DNA of 64,000 bases from Bacteroidota bacterium. GTDB taxonomy: Bacteria; Bacteroidota; Ignavibacteria; Ignavibacteriales; Ignavibacteriaceae. How positions within the stretch are numbered: position 1 is the first letter of the stretch; each line of letters begins with the position of its first letter. Of the stretch, positions 1 through 8,421 are shown in pieces. The notes under the pieces are model-generated. The model ran no database searches. It was not told the DNA's origin and saw only the letters and a list, made by a program, of their open reading frames with translations. The position numbers and the translations under genes are program-made. Where the stretch lies: assembly GCA_021815405.1 (NCBI GenBank), contig JAKAGV010000008.1:124001-188000 (forward strand), in the 5' to 3' direction.

Positions 1-550
1 TGGGTTCTTTGGCAAGCAGACGCGCCTCTGAATCATTTATTATTAATACATTCACCCGCTTAAGTAGTTCCATTAGTTTTTCTTTTTTGCCCTCAATCCA
101 ATAATTCATTGTATCGCCAACAACAAAATGCGGTTCAATCATCTGATCAAGAACTTTTATCTGCAATTCCGGATCAATATTGCCAAGACAGACAAACTTT
201 GATTTCTTAAATTTATCCGGAACAATCGGATTAAATTCTTCAAACACATTTAGCTCAGTAAGAAGAGTATCCCGTACATTCAAATCATAATGATATTTAC
301 CAGACCACCGGAACGTTCTCCCTCCGTTAACTATTTGTAATCCTCCAAGATCAATATTATGATTTTCTAAAAGATGAATATATTTTTGGGGAAAATCTTC
401 TCCTACAACTCCCATAAGATAAATCGGACCGCTGAAGTAGCTTGCCGCAAGTGAAATGTATGTTGCCGAACCGCCAAGTGCATTTGAAACTTTGTCAAAA
501 GGCGTTTCAACTGTATCTAATCCGAGAGAACCAACAACTAATAAACCCAA
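1..550 (-). CDS. PfkB-family carbohydrate kinase (3' part cut by window edge)
   Basis: Reading the minus strand from a TTG at 550 gives an open frame to the window edge, beginning MGLLVVGSLGLDTVETPF and continuing with a GGSATYISLAASYF segment. Both match the N-terminal strand and the sugar-binding glycine motif of ribokinase/PfkB kinases, which phosphorylate sugars or nucleosides with ATP in the cytosol. Further on, ...VLIINDSEARLL... fits the family's mid-protein NxxE/EA motif. The C-terminal ATP/anion-hole motif (GAGD) lies outside the window, so the substrate cannot be judged. The TTG start is supported by GGAG on the minus strand (plus 558-561), 7 bases upstream. No usable ATG lies nearby in frame. 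It diverges from the thioredoxin operon at 756. Confidence 0.8.
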   Translation of the reverse strand, partial: MGLLVVGSLGLDTVETPFDKVSNALGGSATYISLAASYFSGPIYLMGVVGEDFPQKYIHLLENHNIDLGGLQIVNGGRTFRWSGKYHYDLNVRDTLLTELNVFEEFNPIVPDKFKKSKFVCLGNIDPELQIKVLDQMIEPHFVVGDTMNYWIEGKKEKLMELLKRVNVLIINDSEARLLAKEP

Positions 551-755
551 ATTAAAGCTCCAGTATAGTTTTTGTAAAAATCGAAATCAAAAATAAAGAA
601 AACCTTAGTCAAACCAAATGAAATATGATAAATGGATTTGCTGAAAAAGTCTCGGCACTTCGTTTTCTAATTCCCTTAATTAAAAAAAATCTTGAATCCT
701 TTCATAAACATAAACATCAGATGTCTACAATAAAAAATTTTTGGAGAATAAAAAA

Positions 756-1106
756 ATGCTGAGAACAAATCTTACACACATCCTTTCAGAGAAAGAACAT
801 TCTGAATTACTTAAAAATAATGAAAACGTCATGGTCTGCTGCGGAAGAATGGGACCAATGTGTATTCCTGTATATGCAGAGATGGAAGAACTTGAAAATG
901 AATATAAGCATGTAAAGTTTGCCGATATGGAATTTGATCTTCCCGATGCAAAGGTTATTAGAGAGCTTCCCGAATGCAAAAGCTTTTTCGGCATTCCTTT
1001 CGTTATCTATTATAAAAATGGTAAAGTTGTAAAGGCTACCAGCAGTATTCAATCGAGAGAACAAATTACAAATAATCTGGACACCTATTTTAATCATCAT
1101 GAATAA
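756..1106 (+). CDS. Thioredoxin-fold protein with unusual CCGRMGPMC motif
   Basis: Encodes a 116-aa thioredoxin-like protein. The segment at residues 25-41 carries C28, C29 and C36 in CCGRMGPMC, where classical thioredoxin has WCGPC. The downstream region (GIPFVIYYKNGKVV, with the cis-Pro before the last strands) follows the thioredoxin fold. The gene overlaps trxB by 8 bases, so it is probably reduced by that enzyme (inference). I chose ATG 756 because GGAG at 743-746 lies 9 bases upstream. An in-frame TTG at 741 would add five residues but overlaps that ribosome site. Odd: the Cys spacing is expanded, so the active disulfide could be C28-C36, C29-C36 or a persulfide-type site. Confidence 0.8.
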   Translation: MLRTNLTHILSEKEHSELLKNNENVMVCCGRMGPMCIPVYAEMEELENEYKHVKFADMEFDLPDAKVIRELPECKSFFGIPFVIYYKNGKVVKATSSIQSREQITNNLDTYFNHHE

Positions 1107-2055
1107 TCATTTTGACGTAATAGTTATAGGCGCGGGAGCTGCCGGCTTAACTGCCGGCATTTATCTTTCCCGTGCAAAAGTAAATACTTTAATTCTGAAT
1201 GAGGGTACCGTCGGAGGTCAGATGGTACTTACTCATCAGATAGCTAATTATCCCGGCATCGAAAACATCAGCGGATATGAGCTTGCATCTAACATGAAAG
1301 CGCAAGCTCAAAAATTCGGATGCACAATAAAATCAAATGTTAAAATCACTTCTTTCGATCTTAAAGGCGAAACAAAGAAAATAATTGTTAATAATAAAGA
1401 TGAGTATACCTCCCATGCAGTTATAATTGCAACCGGAGGCAGACCAAGATCAGCAGGCGCATCCGGTGAGGAAGAATTTAAAGGTAAAGGAATTTCTTAC
1501 TGCGCAACTTGCGACGGTGACTTTTTTCAAGATAAAGAAATCGTTGTCCTCGGAGGCGGTAATTCTGCTCTTGAAGAAGCAGTTTCTTTAACAAAATATG
1601 CATCTAAAGTTACCATAGTCCATCAGTTTGATAACTTCCAGGCTTTCGAGCATTATGTTTCCGAAGCTAAGAAGAATCCGAAGATAAGCTTTATTATGGA
1701 ATCTAAAATTATCGAGTTTTCAGGTGATGAGAAGCTTAGGAAGATCAAAATCCAAAATCAAAAAGATTTTAATATTTCTGAAATGAATATTGATGGAGTA
1801 TTTATTTTTATCGGATATGTTCCCAACTCGGAAATGTTTCAGGAAATAATCGATCTAAACGAGAATAAAGAAATCATAGTTGATAAAAATATGCATACAA
1901 ATCTTCCCGGCGTATTTGCTGCGGGTGATAATGTAGCTAAAAGATACCGGCAGGTTACAACTGCTGTTGCAGATGGTACTATTGCCGCGTTAAGTGCAGC
2001 GGAGTTCGTTAACAATATAATAAAGAATGTTCATATTGAAGATACTATTGAGTGA
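1099..2055 (+). CDS. trxB: Thioredoxin reductase (NADPH, FAD)
   Basis: A 318-aa protein of the usual bacterial low-Mr thioredoxin reductase size. FAD-binding GxGxxG motif GAGAAGLTAG is at residues 11-20; the redox pair CATCDG is at C135 and C138; the NADPH-binding segment VVLGGGNSALEEA is near 150-162; the C-terminal FAD motif GVFAAGDN lies near 270. It transfers electrons from NADPH through FAD to thioredoxin-type partners in the cytosol. Start ATG 1099 lies inside the end of the thioredoxin-like gene, and its stop overlaps the next start (GTGA), so the three genes are translationally coupled. Its natural partner is probably the upstream unusual thioredoxin-like protein. Confidence 0.93.
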   Translation: MNNHFDVIVIGAGAAGLTAGIYLSRAKVNTLILNEGTVGGQMVLTHQIANYPGIENISGYELASNMKAQAQKFGCTIKSNVKITSFDLKGETKKIIVNNKDEYTSHAVIIATGGRPRSAGASGEEEFKGKGISYCATCDGDFFQDKEIVVLGGGNSALEEAVSLTKYASKVTIVHQFDNFQAFEHYVSEAKKNPKISFIMESKIIEFSGDEKLRKIKIQNQKDFNISEMNIDGVFIFIGYVPNSEMFQEIIDLNENKEIIVDKNMHTNLPGVFAAGDNVAKRYRQVTTAVADGTIAALSAAEFVNNIIKNVHIEDTIE

Positions 2056-2459
2056 AATTAGAAATGAATGTAAAACAATTAAAAGCAGCATTTGCTACGA
2101 ATGATGGTGTTAAAATAAGCAAGCATTTCGGGCGCGCAGAATATTTTGAAATAATCGAAATGAATGAAGATAAAATTATTTCAAGAGAAAGAAGAGCCAA
2201 TACCGGTGCACACCAACATCATACACATGATCATGAACACGGAGGCATGCACCATGAGCACGAAGGAAGGCATAACCAGATGGCGGAAATAATTAAGGAC
2301 TGCGATCACGTTATTGCAGGTGGAATGGGAACTCCTATTTATAATGCTCTCACCAGTCTCGGAAAGAAAGTTATTGTTACATCATTAAATAATATCGATG
2401 AGGCATTAGCTGAAATTTCTAAAGGTACAATCGTTAATCATACCGAGAAACTGCATTAA
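2052..2459 (+). CDS. Dinitrogenase iron-molybdenum cofactor (NifX/NafY/NifB-C-terminal) family protein, His-rich
   Basis: Encodes 135 aa from GTG 2052, or 131 aa from an in-frame ATG at 2064; the start is not settled because neither has a strong ribosome site. The fold signature is AFATNDGVKISKHFGRAEYF at the N-terminus, then DHVIAGGMGTPIYNAL and KVIVTS, typical of the small Fe-Mo-cofactor-binding family. Most non-Nif members are of unknown role and are thought to bind metal or FeS clusters. Between about residues 54 and 75 it carries a His-rich loop (HQHHTHDHEH then HHEHEGRH), so metal binding is likely. No nif genes are in the window. Coupling to trxB suggests a redox or FeS-related task (inference). 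Confidence 0.8.
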   Translation: MKLEMNVKQLKAAFATNDGVKISKHFGRAEYFEIIEMNEDKIISRERRANTGAHQHHTHDHEHGGMHHEHEGRHNQMAEIIKDCDHVIAGGMGTPIYNALTSLGKKVIVTSLNNIDEALAEISKGTIVNHTEKLH

Positions 2460-2473
2460 TTTTAATTATAAAG

Positions 2474-2598
2474 AAGGTATTGCTGGAAAATTGCTGACAG
2501 TAGAAATACTCTGTTAAAAGAATTTTTAATAAGTCTCTAATTTATGAGACTAATCTCTGAAGAAATATTTTCAAGACAAAATTTTTCAGCAATACCTT
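2474..2598. repeat. 125-bp inverted-repeat unit downstream of the NifX-like gene
   Basis: Left arm AAGGTATTGCTGGAAAATT (2474-2492) pairs with the right arm at 2580-2598 with about two mismatches. A second inverted repeat (AGTCTC / GAGACT) sits in the middle. It is either a terminator-like structure for the trx operon or a miniature transposable element abutting the family B repeat. No second copy is seen in the window. Confidence 0.6.
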
Positions 2599-2603
2599 TA
2601 AAT

Positions 2604-2726
2604 CTGAAGTTACGCAAAGAAATGTTTTTGTCATTCCGAACTTGATACGGAATCTCTTTTTCGTGTAATTTTTAGATGCTGAAACAAGTTCAGCATGACA
2701 TTCATAAGCTCCTGCGTAATCTCAGC
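2604..2726. repeat. Family B hairpin repeat, copy 1 (CTGAAGTTACGC subfamily)
   Basis: The ends CTGAAGTTACGC and GCGTAATCTCAG are near-inverted. Inside are the two family B hairpins: ATTCCGAACTTGATACGGAAT and ATGCTGAAACAAGTTCAGCAT. It lies between the convergent NifX-like and membrane-protein genes. Confidence 0.8.
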
Positions 2727-2755
2727 TTAAATGTTATTCTTACCTAAAATTTTTT

Positions 2756-3625
2756 CTAATTACTTTCTTCAGCCACAACAAGCAAGCCCAGCATTCCAAG
2801 GTCGCTGAATAAAAGTGGAGCTAATACTGGAGCAAAAGCTAAAATTCTTTCAAGGCTCAATGTTCCGGTTCCTGCTAAATCAGATGACAGGTGAAATCCA
2901 AAACCAAGTACACCGACAATAACAGCGCATATCATTGTCCAAAGGAAAACATTCTCATCTCCTTTTGTCCATTCCTTTGAAACAGCAAGGTATATAACTA
3001 CCGAAGAAGCAAACAAGCCGAATATAATCGGTATCATTTTATAAAAAGTATAACCGTACTGGGCATGATCAATTATAGAAGTAATCGTACTTGCCGCAAA
3101 TCCTAATCCAACAAGCCATAAGAAATGTCTATCTCTTGAAATTGGAGCTTTGAAAGTTCCAAGCCCGGAGATTTTAAGCATTCCGGGCTCATTATTAATT
3201 TCTTCTGTTACAGCGTATAAACCGAGTAATGAAATTCCGGCAAATGCCATAGGTGCTAATATCGGAGATCCAAATACAATCCATGCCCACGTTAGATAAC
3301 CTTCCGGATTAAGAACTGCATATGCATGAAATGCAGTTCCTAATACACCGATTATTATTCCTATCAGCATTAGTGCAATATGAATTAATGCAGTCCATTT
3401 CTTAGGCTGTGTCTGCAATCCGGCAAGTATGCAAGAAAGCGCACCGAAAGGAAAATAAATTATCGGTATCCATTCATAAACGGGCACGTAGCTGTTTATT
3501 GAATGTGCTAATGCTACATCAATTCCGGTAAACATTAAATTTATTCCGACAAACACTAAAAGCAGGCGGTTCTTAGCCATCGGAAGTTTAATGTTGGCTA
3601 AATGAAATATATTTATACTGCTCAT
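2756..3625 (-). CDS. Eight-helix membrane protein with internal duplication, partner of octaheme cytochrome
   Basis: A 289-aa protein with eight hydrophobic segments. The two halves align: GVLGTAFH (H100) matches GVLGFGFH (H245), H41 matches H187, and PILAPMAFAG...AVTEE matches PVLAPLLFSD...VVAEE. The His spacing is 59 and 58 residues in the two halves. A duplicated four-helix unit with two conserved His per half could ligate heme b or quinone, so a membrane electron-transfer subunit is plausible (inference). Its start overlaps the cytochrome gene stop by four bases (ATGA), so the two should be co-translated. I do not recognise a named family. The TonB, NrfD and NapC motifs I know are absent. 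Confidence 0.75.
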   Translation of the reverse strand: MSSINIFHLANIKLPMAKNRLLLVFVGINLMFTGIDVALAHSINSYVPVYEWIPIIYFPFGALSCILAGLQTQPKKWTALIHIALMLIGIIIGVLGTAFHAYAVLNPEGYLTWAWIVFGSPILAPMAFAGISLLGLYAVTEEINNEPGMLKISGLGTFKAPISRDRHFLWLVGLGFAASTITSIIDHAQYGYTFYKMIPIIFGLFASSVVIYLAVSKEWTKGDENVFLWTMICAVIVGVLGFGFHLSSDLAGTGTLSLERILAFAPVLAPLLFSDLGMLGLLVVAEESN

Positions 3626-4896
3626 TTTCTTACTCCTTGCTTATGAGCAGTGCGAAGTTCAGCCGCTTCTTCTTTTACTTTTGTAAGTTGTTTAAGAAGA
3701 GGATAAACGCCGTGCCACTGCACAAAATCAGGTCCTCCCATATAAGCACCAAACTTTGCTGTTCTTCCGTAATAATGCCACAAATCGAATGCATCAAAGC
3801 TAATTGCATTTGCAAATGGCTTTGATGAAATGATTCCATCTTTAACCAGTCCTTCCATTATTGCAGAAGCCTCTTTTACTTTTGAATTAACGAAAGCAGT
3901 TACGCTGTCGGCATTGGCATATTGTTCATCAATAAATTGACTCGAATGGCAATTTGCACAAATAGCTTTCATTGCTTGCCTGCCTTCAAAAGCATTAGGA
4001 CGATCTTGCGTAACAGCAGCAAATAAGAATTTCGAAAGCCTTTGCCCGACATCGTGAGTTGTACCTTGATTGCCGAAACCGCTCATATGGCAGGTAGCGC
4101 AAGTTGGTGCAGGCATATCTTTAGTTGTTAATCTTCCCGGTTTTTGACTCCAGTTCCACTTCGATCCGTCTGTCTGGTACATTACTCCATGAGCCGATTC
4201 ATGATAAATTTCCATCTGGGGATGATCCGGTCCTAAATGACACTGCCCGCATACTTCTGGTTTGCGAACTTGTTCAATGGAGAACTCATGGCGTAAATGG
4301 CATTTATTGCAGTTGCCAATACTTCCGTCAGGATTGGGTTTGCCTATTGCATGGCAAACCTGACACGCAGCTTTGGTAACAGAAGACCCTTCCATATCGA
4401 ATACAGCATTTCTGGTAGCGGTAATTATTCCAGCAGCGTCGCGATTTACTTCAGGAATTTGTTCAATTAGTTTCTGCTGTTCAGCATTAAAATCTGCAAA
4501 ACCGGTAAGCGCAACCCATGCAGGTCCGGCATGCCTGCTGTGTTCAAATTGTTTTGTTTCAGCCGGATGGCATTTTGCACATTGCTTTGGCGTAGGAGAT
4601 GAGGTTATAAAAAATCCTTCATGCTCTTTTCCCATTGGATTTGATCTATCCACGACATGACAATCAATGCATCTTACTCCGGAACGTGCCATTGTACTTT
4701 GCGAGAACTGTTGAACAATGTCAGGAGTAACACGATTATGGCAAGTTGCGCATTTATCTACACCTGAATATGAAACTTGTGAGACAGCTTGTTTTTCACC
4801 TCCGCTCGGCAGTGAAGTGAATAAGAAAATAATAAGAAGAACTACAATTGTAATTATGCTTCCCACAATTAATGTTCTTGGTAATTTTTGTGGCAT
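3622..4896 (-). CDS. Octaheme cytochrome c, hydroxylamine oxidoreductase-like, membrane anchored
   Basis: A 424-aa protein with one N-terminal membrane helix (about 9-30) and eight CxxCH motifs at C49, C76, C106, C178, C196, C216, C266 and C313, plus His residues in the gaps for distal ligation. Number and spacing fit the HAO/octaheme family, which interconverts nitrogen compounds (hydroxylamine, nitrite, hydrazine) in the periplasm. After the last heme comes GGPDFVQWHGVYPLL. From memory, catalytic HAOs have a Tyr there that crosslinks to heme P460; a Phe at that place would favour the reductive type (uncertain, needs alignment). The partner membrane protein overlaps it. The promoter carries a palindrome candidate (4990-5005). 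Confidence 0.85.
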   Translation of the reverse strand: MPQKLPRTLIVGSIITIVVLLIIFLFTSLPSGGEKQAVSQVSYSGVDKCATCHNRVTPDIVQQFSQSTMARSGVRCIDCHVVDRSNPMGKEHEGFFITSSPTPKQCAKCHPAETKQFEHSRHAGPAWVALTGFADFNAEQQKLIEQIPEVNRDAAGIITATRNAVFDMEGSSVTKAACQVCHAIGKPNPDGSIGNCNKCHLRHEFSIEQVRKPEVCGQCHLGPDHPQMEIYHESAHGVMYQTDGSKWNWSQKPGRLTTKDMPAPTCATCHMSGFGNQGTTHDVGQRLSKFLFAAVTQDRPNAFEGRQAMKAICANCHSSQFIDEQYANADSVTAFVNSKVKEASAIMEGLVKDGIISSKPFANAISFDAFDLWHYYGRTAKFGAYMGGPDFVQWHGVYPLLKQLTKVKEEAAELRTAHKQGVRK

Positions 4897-5005
4897 AATA
4901 GACCTAAAATTTGTGTTATTATTAAAATAAGAATTTTTCCGCAGAAAGACAGAATTAATTATTTATAATCTAATAATTGTAATAGTAGTATTTTAGACCT
5001 AAAAT
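4895..5005 (-). promoter_or_regulatory. Candidate operator pair upstream of the octaheme cytochrome gene
   Basis: ATTTTAG-AC-CTAAAAT at 4990-5005 is a perfect 7+7 inverted repeat with a 2-base spacer. A second copy with the same right half (TAGACCTAAAAT) lies at 4899-4910, about 95 bases away, overlapping the ribosome-binding region and start codon at 4896. Two copies with one over the translation start suggest repressor sites. The regulator is unknown. Confidence 0.45.
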
Positions 5006-5122
5006 CTTTTTGTATTCAAAAATGTTTTTAATGAGAAGATATTTTTCAAAATAAGATGAAGAAGTTTAATATAACTCTTTGCTCCTGGATAGACTTTTCA
5101 GATATTTAATCTAAAGATATGA

Positions 5123-5145
5123 GAGCGGGGAAAATTACCCCGCTC
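5123..5145 (-). terminator. GC-rich hairpin after the tricorn gene
   Basis: GAGCGGGG (5123-5130) pairs with CCCCGCTC (5138-5145) around a 7-base loop, 13 bases beyond the stop of the minus-strand protease gene. The minus-strand T tract is weak, so it may be a terminator or an mRNA 3'-end stabiliser. Confidence 0.6.
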
Positions 5146-5157
5146 CACAGAAATTTT

Positions 5158-8100
5158 TTATCTTATTTGATAAGGTGGCTGTTTCGGATGAACTGGGGGA
5201 TGCTCTTTCACTAACTGCATCTCTACTTCAATTGCTTTTTCAAGCTGCGGATCAATTCCTTTTGCAAGCTGTGCCTGATCGTCGACAACCTTTATGTCCG
5301 GATCGACTCCATGCCCTTCTGCAAACCACTTACCGTCGGGCAGATACATTCTGAAGGTAGGGACAGTTAAAAATCCTCCGTCAATAAGAGAAGGTGAACC
5401 GGAAATTCCAATAAGTCCTCCCCAAGTTCTCATGCCTATCAAAGGACCAATGCCAGCTTCTTTGAAGAATTCCGGGAAAGCATCTCCGCCTGAACCGCTC
5501 CATCCGTTAATCAACATTACTTTTGGACCGAATACTGCATACTGCGGCCATTGCCAATCTTTGCCGTCTCGTACTGCCCAGAATGCAAGCGGCTTTCTAT
5601 CTAACATTTCGATAAATCTATCCGGTATCTGTCCTCCGCTGTTAAATCTTTCATCGATTATTAAACCTTGTTTATCTATTTGAGCGGTAAATTGTTTTAC
5701 AAGGTCGTTCTGTCCTTCAATTCCAGTATCCTGAATATAAATGTACCCAATCTTGCCGTTAGTTTCATTTTCAACAACTTCTCTCTTTTGCTCAATCCAA
5801 TTAAGAAGCCTCAGCCTGCTTTCATCAGTCATCGTTTCAACCAGAATTTTCCATGCACCATCCATTGTTGGCTTGCTGTTAACTGTAAGCTCAACTGTTT
5901 TACCAGCAAGCCCCTGAAATGAAGCCCAGGGATCTTTTTTAATATCCATAGGTAAATCGTTTACTGCAAGGATGTAGTCCCCTTCTTTAACTTTTACTCC
6001 CGGCTGATTAAGTGGTGATCTTGTTTGCGAATCCCAAGGCGCTCCTTTAATAATCTTTTTAATTCGATAAGCACCGTTTGCAAGTTCCCAGTCGATGCCT
6101 AAATAACCAACGGGTCTTCTAACTTCTTTCTCAAGATCACCGCCTCCGCGGTACGTATGTGAAGAGCTCATTTCAGAAATCAGTTCTCCGATTACATAAT
6201 TTACATCAGATCTGGTCATAGCATAATCGATGAGTTTGCCGTAGCGCTCGCCCATTTCTTTCCAGTTAACTCCATGCATGTTTGGATCATAAAAGAAGTC
6301 TCTTTCGAAACGCCATGCATCGTTAAATATCTGGTGCCATTCTGCGCGCGGATTGATTGTCATTTCTATCTGGTCCGTTGGCATTTTCTTTTCAAGCTTC
6401 TGCTCTGGCGTAATATCGGTAATAAAATAAGATCCATCACCAGTGATTATCATCTTCTTACCATTAGCAGAAACCATATAGTTATTTATTCCATCCGCAA
6501 TAGTTTTCTCTTCCCTCTTTTCCAGGTCATAATATTCTACAGAATTCTTTTTTTCTGTTGAGCCTGTACGCGGAGCTTTTAAATAAATTACTTTGCCGGA
6601 TACTGCTTCAAGGTTATTATAATTTCCGGCTTCCGGCGGAAGTATAACTATCCTCGATTCCATTCCTTCAAAATCAATCTTAACTTCCTTTGACTTCTCT
6701 TCTTTCTTTTCCTCCTTTTTCTTTTCTTCCTCTTTCTTACCTTCCTCCTTTTCTTTCTTCTCTTCTTTCTTTACTGAAGTAGAATCATTCCTCGGTGCAA
6801 GTGGAGAAGCTTCATCGCTGCGAAGAGTTATTACTGCAATCTTTGTTGTGTTCGGATAAATAAAAGTATTATCAACATCGCTGTATAAAGGCGCAAATGT
6901 GTTATTGGTTAAAAAGTATAAATACTTTCCATCAGGATCAAAGCATGGTTGAGCATCATTATAATATCCGGAAGTAATCTGATGTATCTTGCCGTTGTTT
7001 ACATCATAAATACAAATTGAGCTGTGGAGATTGTCCATATCCTTGGCATATGCCAGCCATTTGCTGTCAGAAGACCAAGATACTGAAAATGATTCTAATC
7101 CTCCTTCATATTGAAACTTTTCCTTGTCAACTTTCGTAGTCTTGTTCTTGTCGATATCATAAATATAAATGTCCATGGCTTTATCTATAAAAGCAATCTT
7201 CTTGCTGTCGGGTGACCAGTAGAGATGATATCTGAATCCTGGTCCGTAGGAAGTCATCTTCTTTTCGGTTGACGGATTTTCAAAATCTTTAAGGTATAAT
7301 TCATATTCTCCTGAACGGTCGCTCCAATAAGCAGCATATCTGCCATCCGGTGACCATGCAGGAAATCTTTCAGCATAACCTGATGAATTGGTAAGATCAA
7401 CAATATTGCCATACTCAGCAGGTACCGAGAAGATATCGCCGCGTGCTTCAAATAATGCACGTTTTCCGTCCGGTGATATATAAAAATTCCTAATCATCTT
7501 CTCTACATTTTCAGTCTTCGGCATAAGTGTTATATCATCAGTAACAACTTCAATTTTTACTTCATGATATTTTTCAGTTGCAAGATCAAGCAAATATAAT
7601 TTTCCTCCTGCTTCAAAAACTATATCATTCGGTCCCAGCGATGGGAACTGAATATCAAAGTCCGAAAAGTTTGTGATCTGTCTTGTTTGTTTTGTAATCA
7701 AATCATAAGCCCAGATGTTTGCTCTTTCGTTCTTTCCTCTATCAGAAAGGAAGTAGATGGTATTACCATGCCACATCGGGAACTCATCATTTGCTGGATT
7801 ATCTGTAATATTCTCGGCTGTTCCCTTTTCAAAATTAAATATCCAGATATCAGCAGCCCAGCCGCCGCGGTATCTCTTCCATGTTCTATAAGCTTGGGAT
7901 TCGGGTGTATAAGCTATTTGCTTACCATCAGGAGATATCGAAGCAAATTCTCCGTATGGTATAATAAGCTTCTCAGGCATTCCGCCTTCTGCGGAGACTT
8001 TATAAAATTGATCGAATCTCTGCCTTCCACTTTCCATTGATGAAGCGTAAAGAAGATTTTTCCCATCCGGATACCAATCAACAATTCTATCCGGGTAACC

Positions 8101-8421
8101 GTGGTGAGTTATTCTTAAAGGCATTCCTCCTTTGGAAGGGATAACATAAACATCAGTGTTTCCTTCATAATTACCGCTGAACGCAATCTGAGATCCGTCA
8201 GGCGAGAATCGAGGTAGAACTTCATCGCCTGGAGGAGTTGTTAATCGTTCGGCAACACCGCCCTCTTTGGGAGCAATCCATAAGTCTCCGGCATATTCAA
8301 ATACTATCTGAGTTTTGGAGACTGCGGGATACTGCATTAGTCTGGCATCTATTTGCGCCGAAGCGATTCCCGTAAGTCCGTAGAAACTTAACGCAATTAA
8401 AAGTAGAAATAATTTTTTCAT
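5158..8421 (-). CDS. Secreted tricorn-type S41 protease
   Basis: A 1087-aa protein with signal peptide (cleavage near SAQ, residue 23). The N-terminal two thirds hold PD40/WD40-like propeller repeats (many SPDGK and SPDS motifs). A strongly charged K/E linker at about 545-590 is followed by the tricorn C1 domain, a PDZ domain near 785-850 and the S41 core. Catalytic candidates are Ser-His in SSSHTY (about 755), the nucleophile Ser in GWSGSGGDAF (about 973) and Glu in AEGHGVDPD, matching tricorn Ser745/His746/Ser965/Glu1023. It would degrade peptides, here exported to the periplasm or beyond. A hairpin follows its stop. The ATG has an upstream AAGGAGAAAC ribosome site. Confidence 0.92.
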   Translation of the reverse strand: MKKLFLLLIALSFYGLTGIASAQIDARLMQYPAVSKTQIVFEYAGDLWIAPKEGGVAERLTTPPGDEVLPRFSPDGSQIAFSGNYEGNTDVYVIPSKGGMPLRITHHGYPDRIVDWYPDGKNLLYASSMESGRQRFDQFYKVSAEGGMPEKLIIPYGEFASISPDGKQIAYTPESQAYRTWKRYRGGWAADIWIFNFEKGTAENITDNPANDEFPMWHGNTIYFLSDRGKNERANIWAYDLITKQTRQITNFSDFDIQFPSLGPNDIVFEAGGKLYLLDLATEKYHEVKIEVVTDDITLMPKTENVEKMIRNFYISPDGKRALFEARGDIFSVPAEYGNIVDLTNSSGYAERFPAWSPDGRYAAYWSDRSGEYELYLKDFENPSTEKKMTSYGPGFRYHLYWSPDSKKIAFIDKAMDIYIYDIDKNKTTKVDKEKFQYEGGLESFSVSWSSDSKWLAYAKDMDNLHSSICIYDVNNGKIHQITSGYYNDAQPCFDPDGKYLYFLTNNTFAPLYSDVDNTFIYPNTTKIAVITLRSDEASPLAPRNDSTSVKKEEKKEKEEGKKEEEKKKEEKKEEKSKEVKIDFEGMESRIVILPPEAGNYNNLEAVSGKVIYLKAPRTGSTEKKNSVEYYDLEKREEKTIADGINNYMVSANGKKMIITGDGSYFITDITPEQKLEKKMPTDQIEMTINPRAEWHQIFNDAWRFERDFFYDPNMHGVNWKEMGERYGKLIDYAMTRSDVNYVIGELISEMSSSHTYRGGGDLEKEVRRPVGYLGIDWELANGAYRIKKIIKGAPWDSQTRSPLNQPGVKVKEGDYILAVNDLPMDIKKDPWASFQGLAGKTVELTVNSKPTMDGAWKILVETMTDESRLRLLNWIEQKREVVENETNGKIGYIYIQDTGIEGQNDLVKQFTAQIDKQGLIIDERFNSGGQIPDRFIEMLDRKPLAFWAVRDGKDWQWPQYAVFGPKVMLINGWSGSGGDAFPEFFKEAGIGPLIGMRTWGGLIGISGSPSLIDGGFLTVPTFRMYLPDGKWFAEGHGVDPDIKVVDDQAQLAKGIDPQLEKAIEVEMQLVKEHPPVHPKQPPYQIR

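Noticed and set aside
2052-2459. NifX-like gene as evidence of nitrogen fixation
   Set aside because: The family is broad; no nifHDK or nifENB genes are seen, so no claim of nitrogenase is made.
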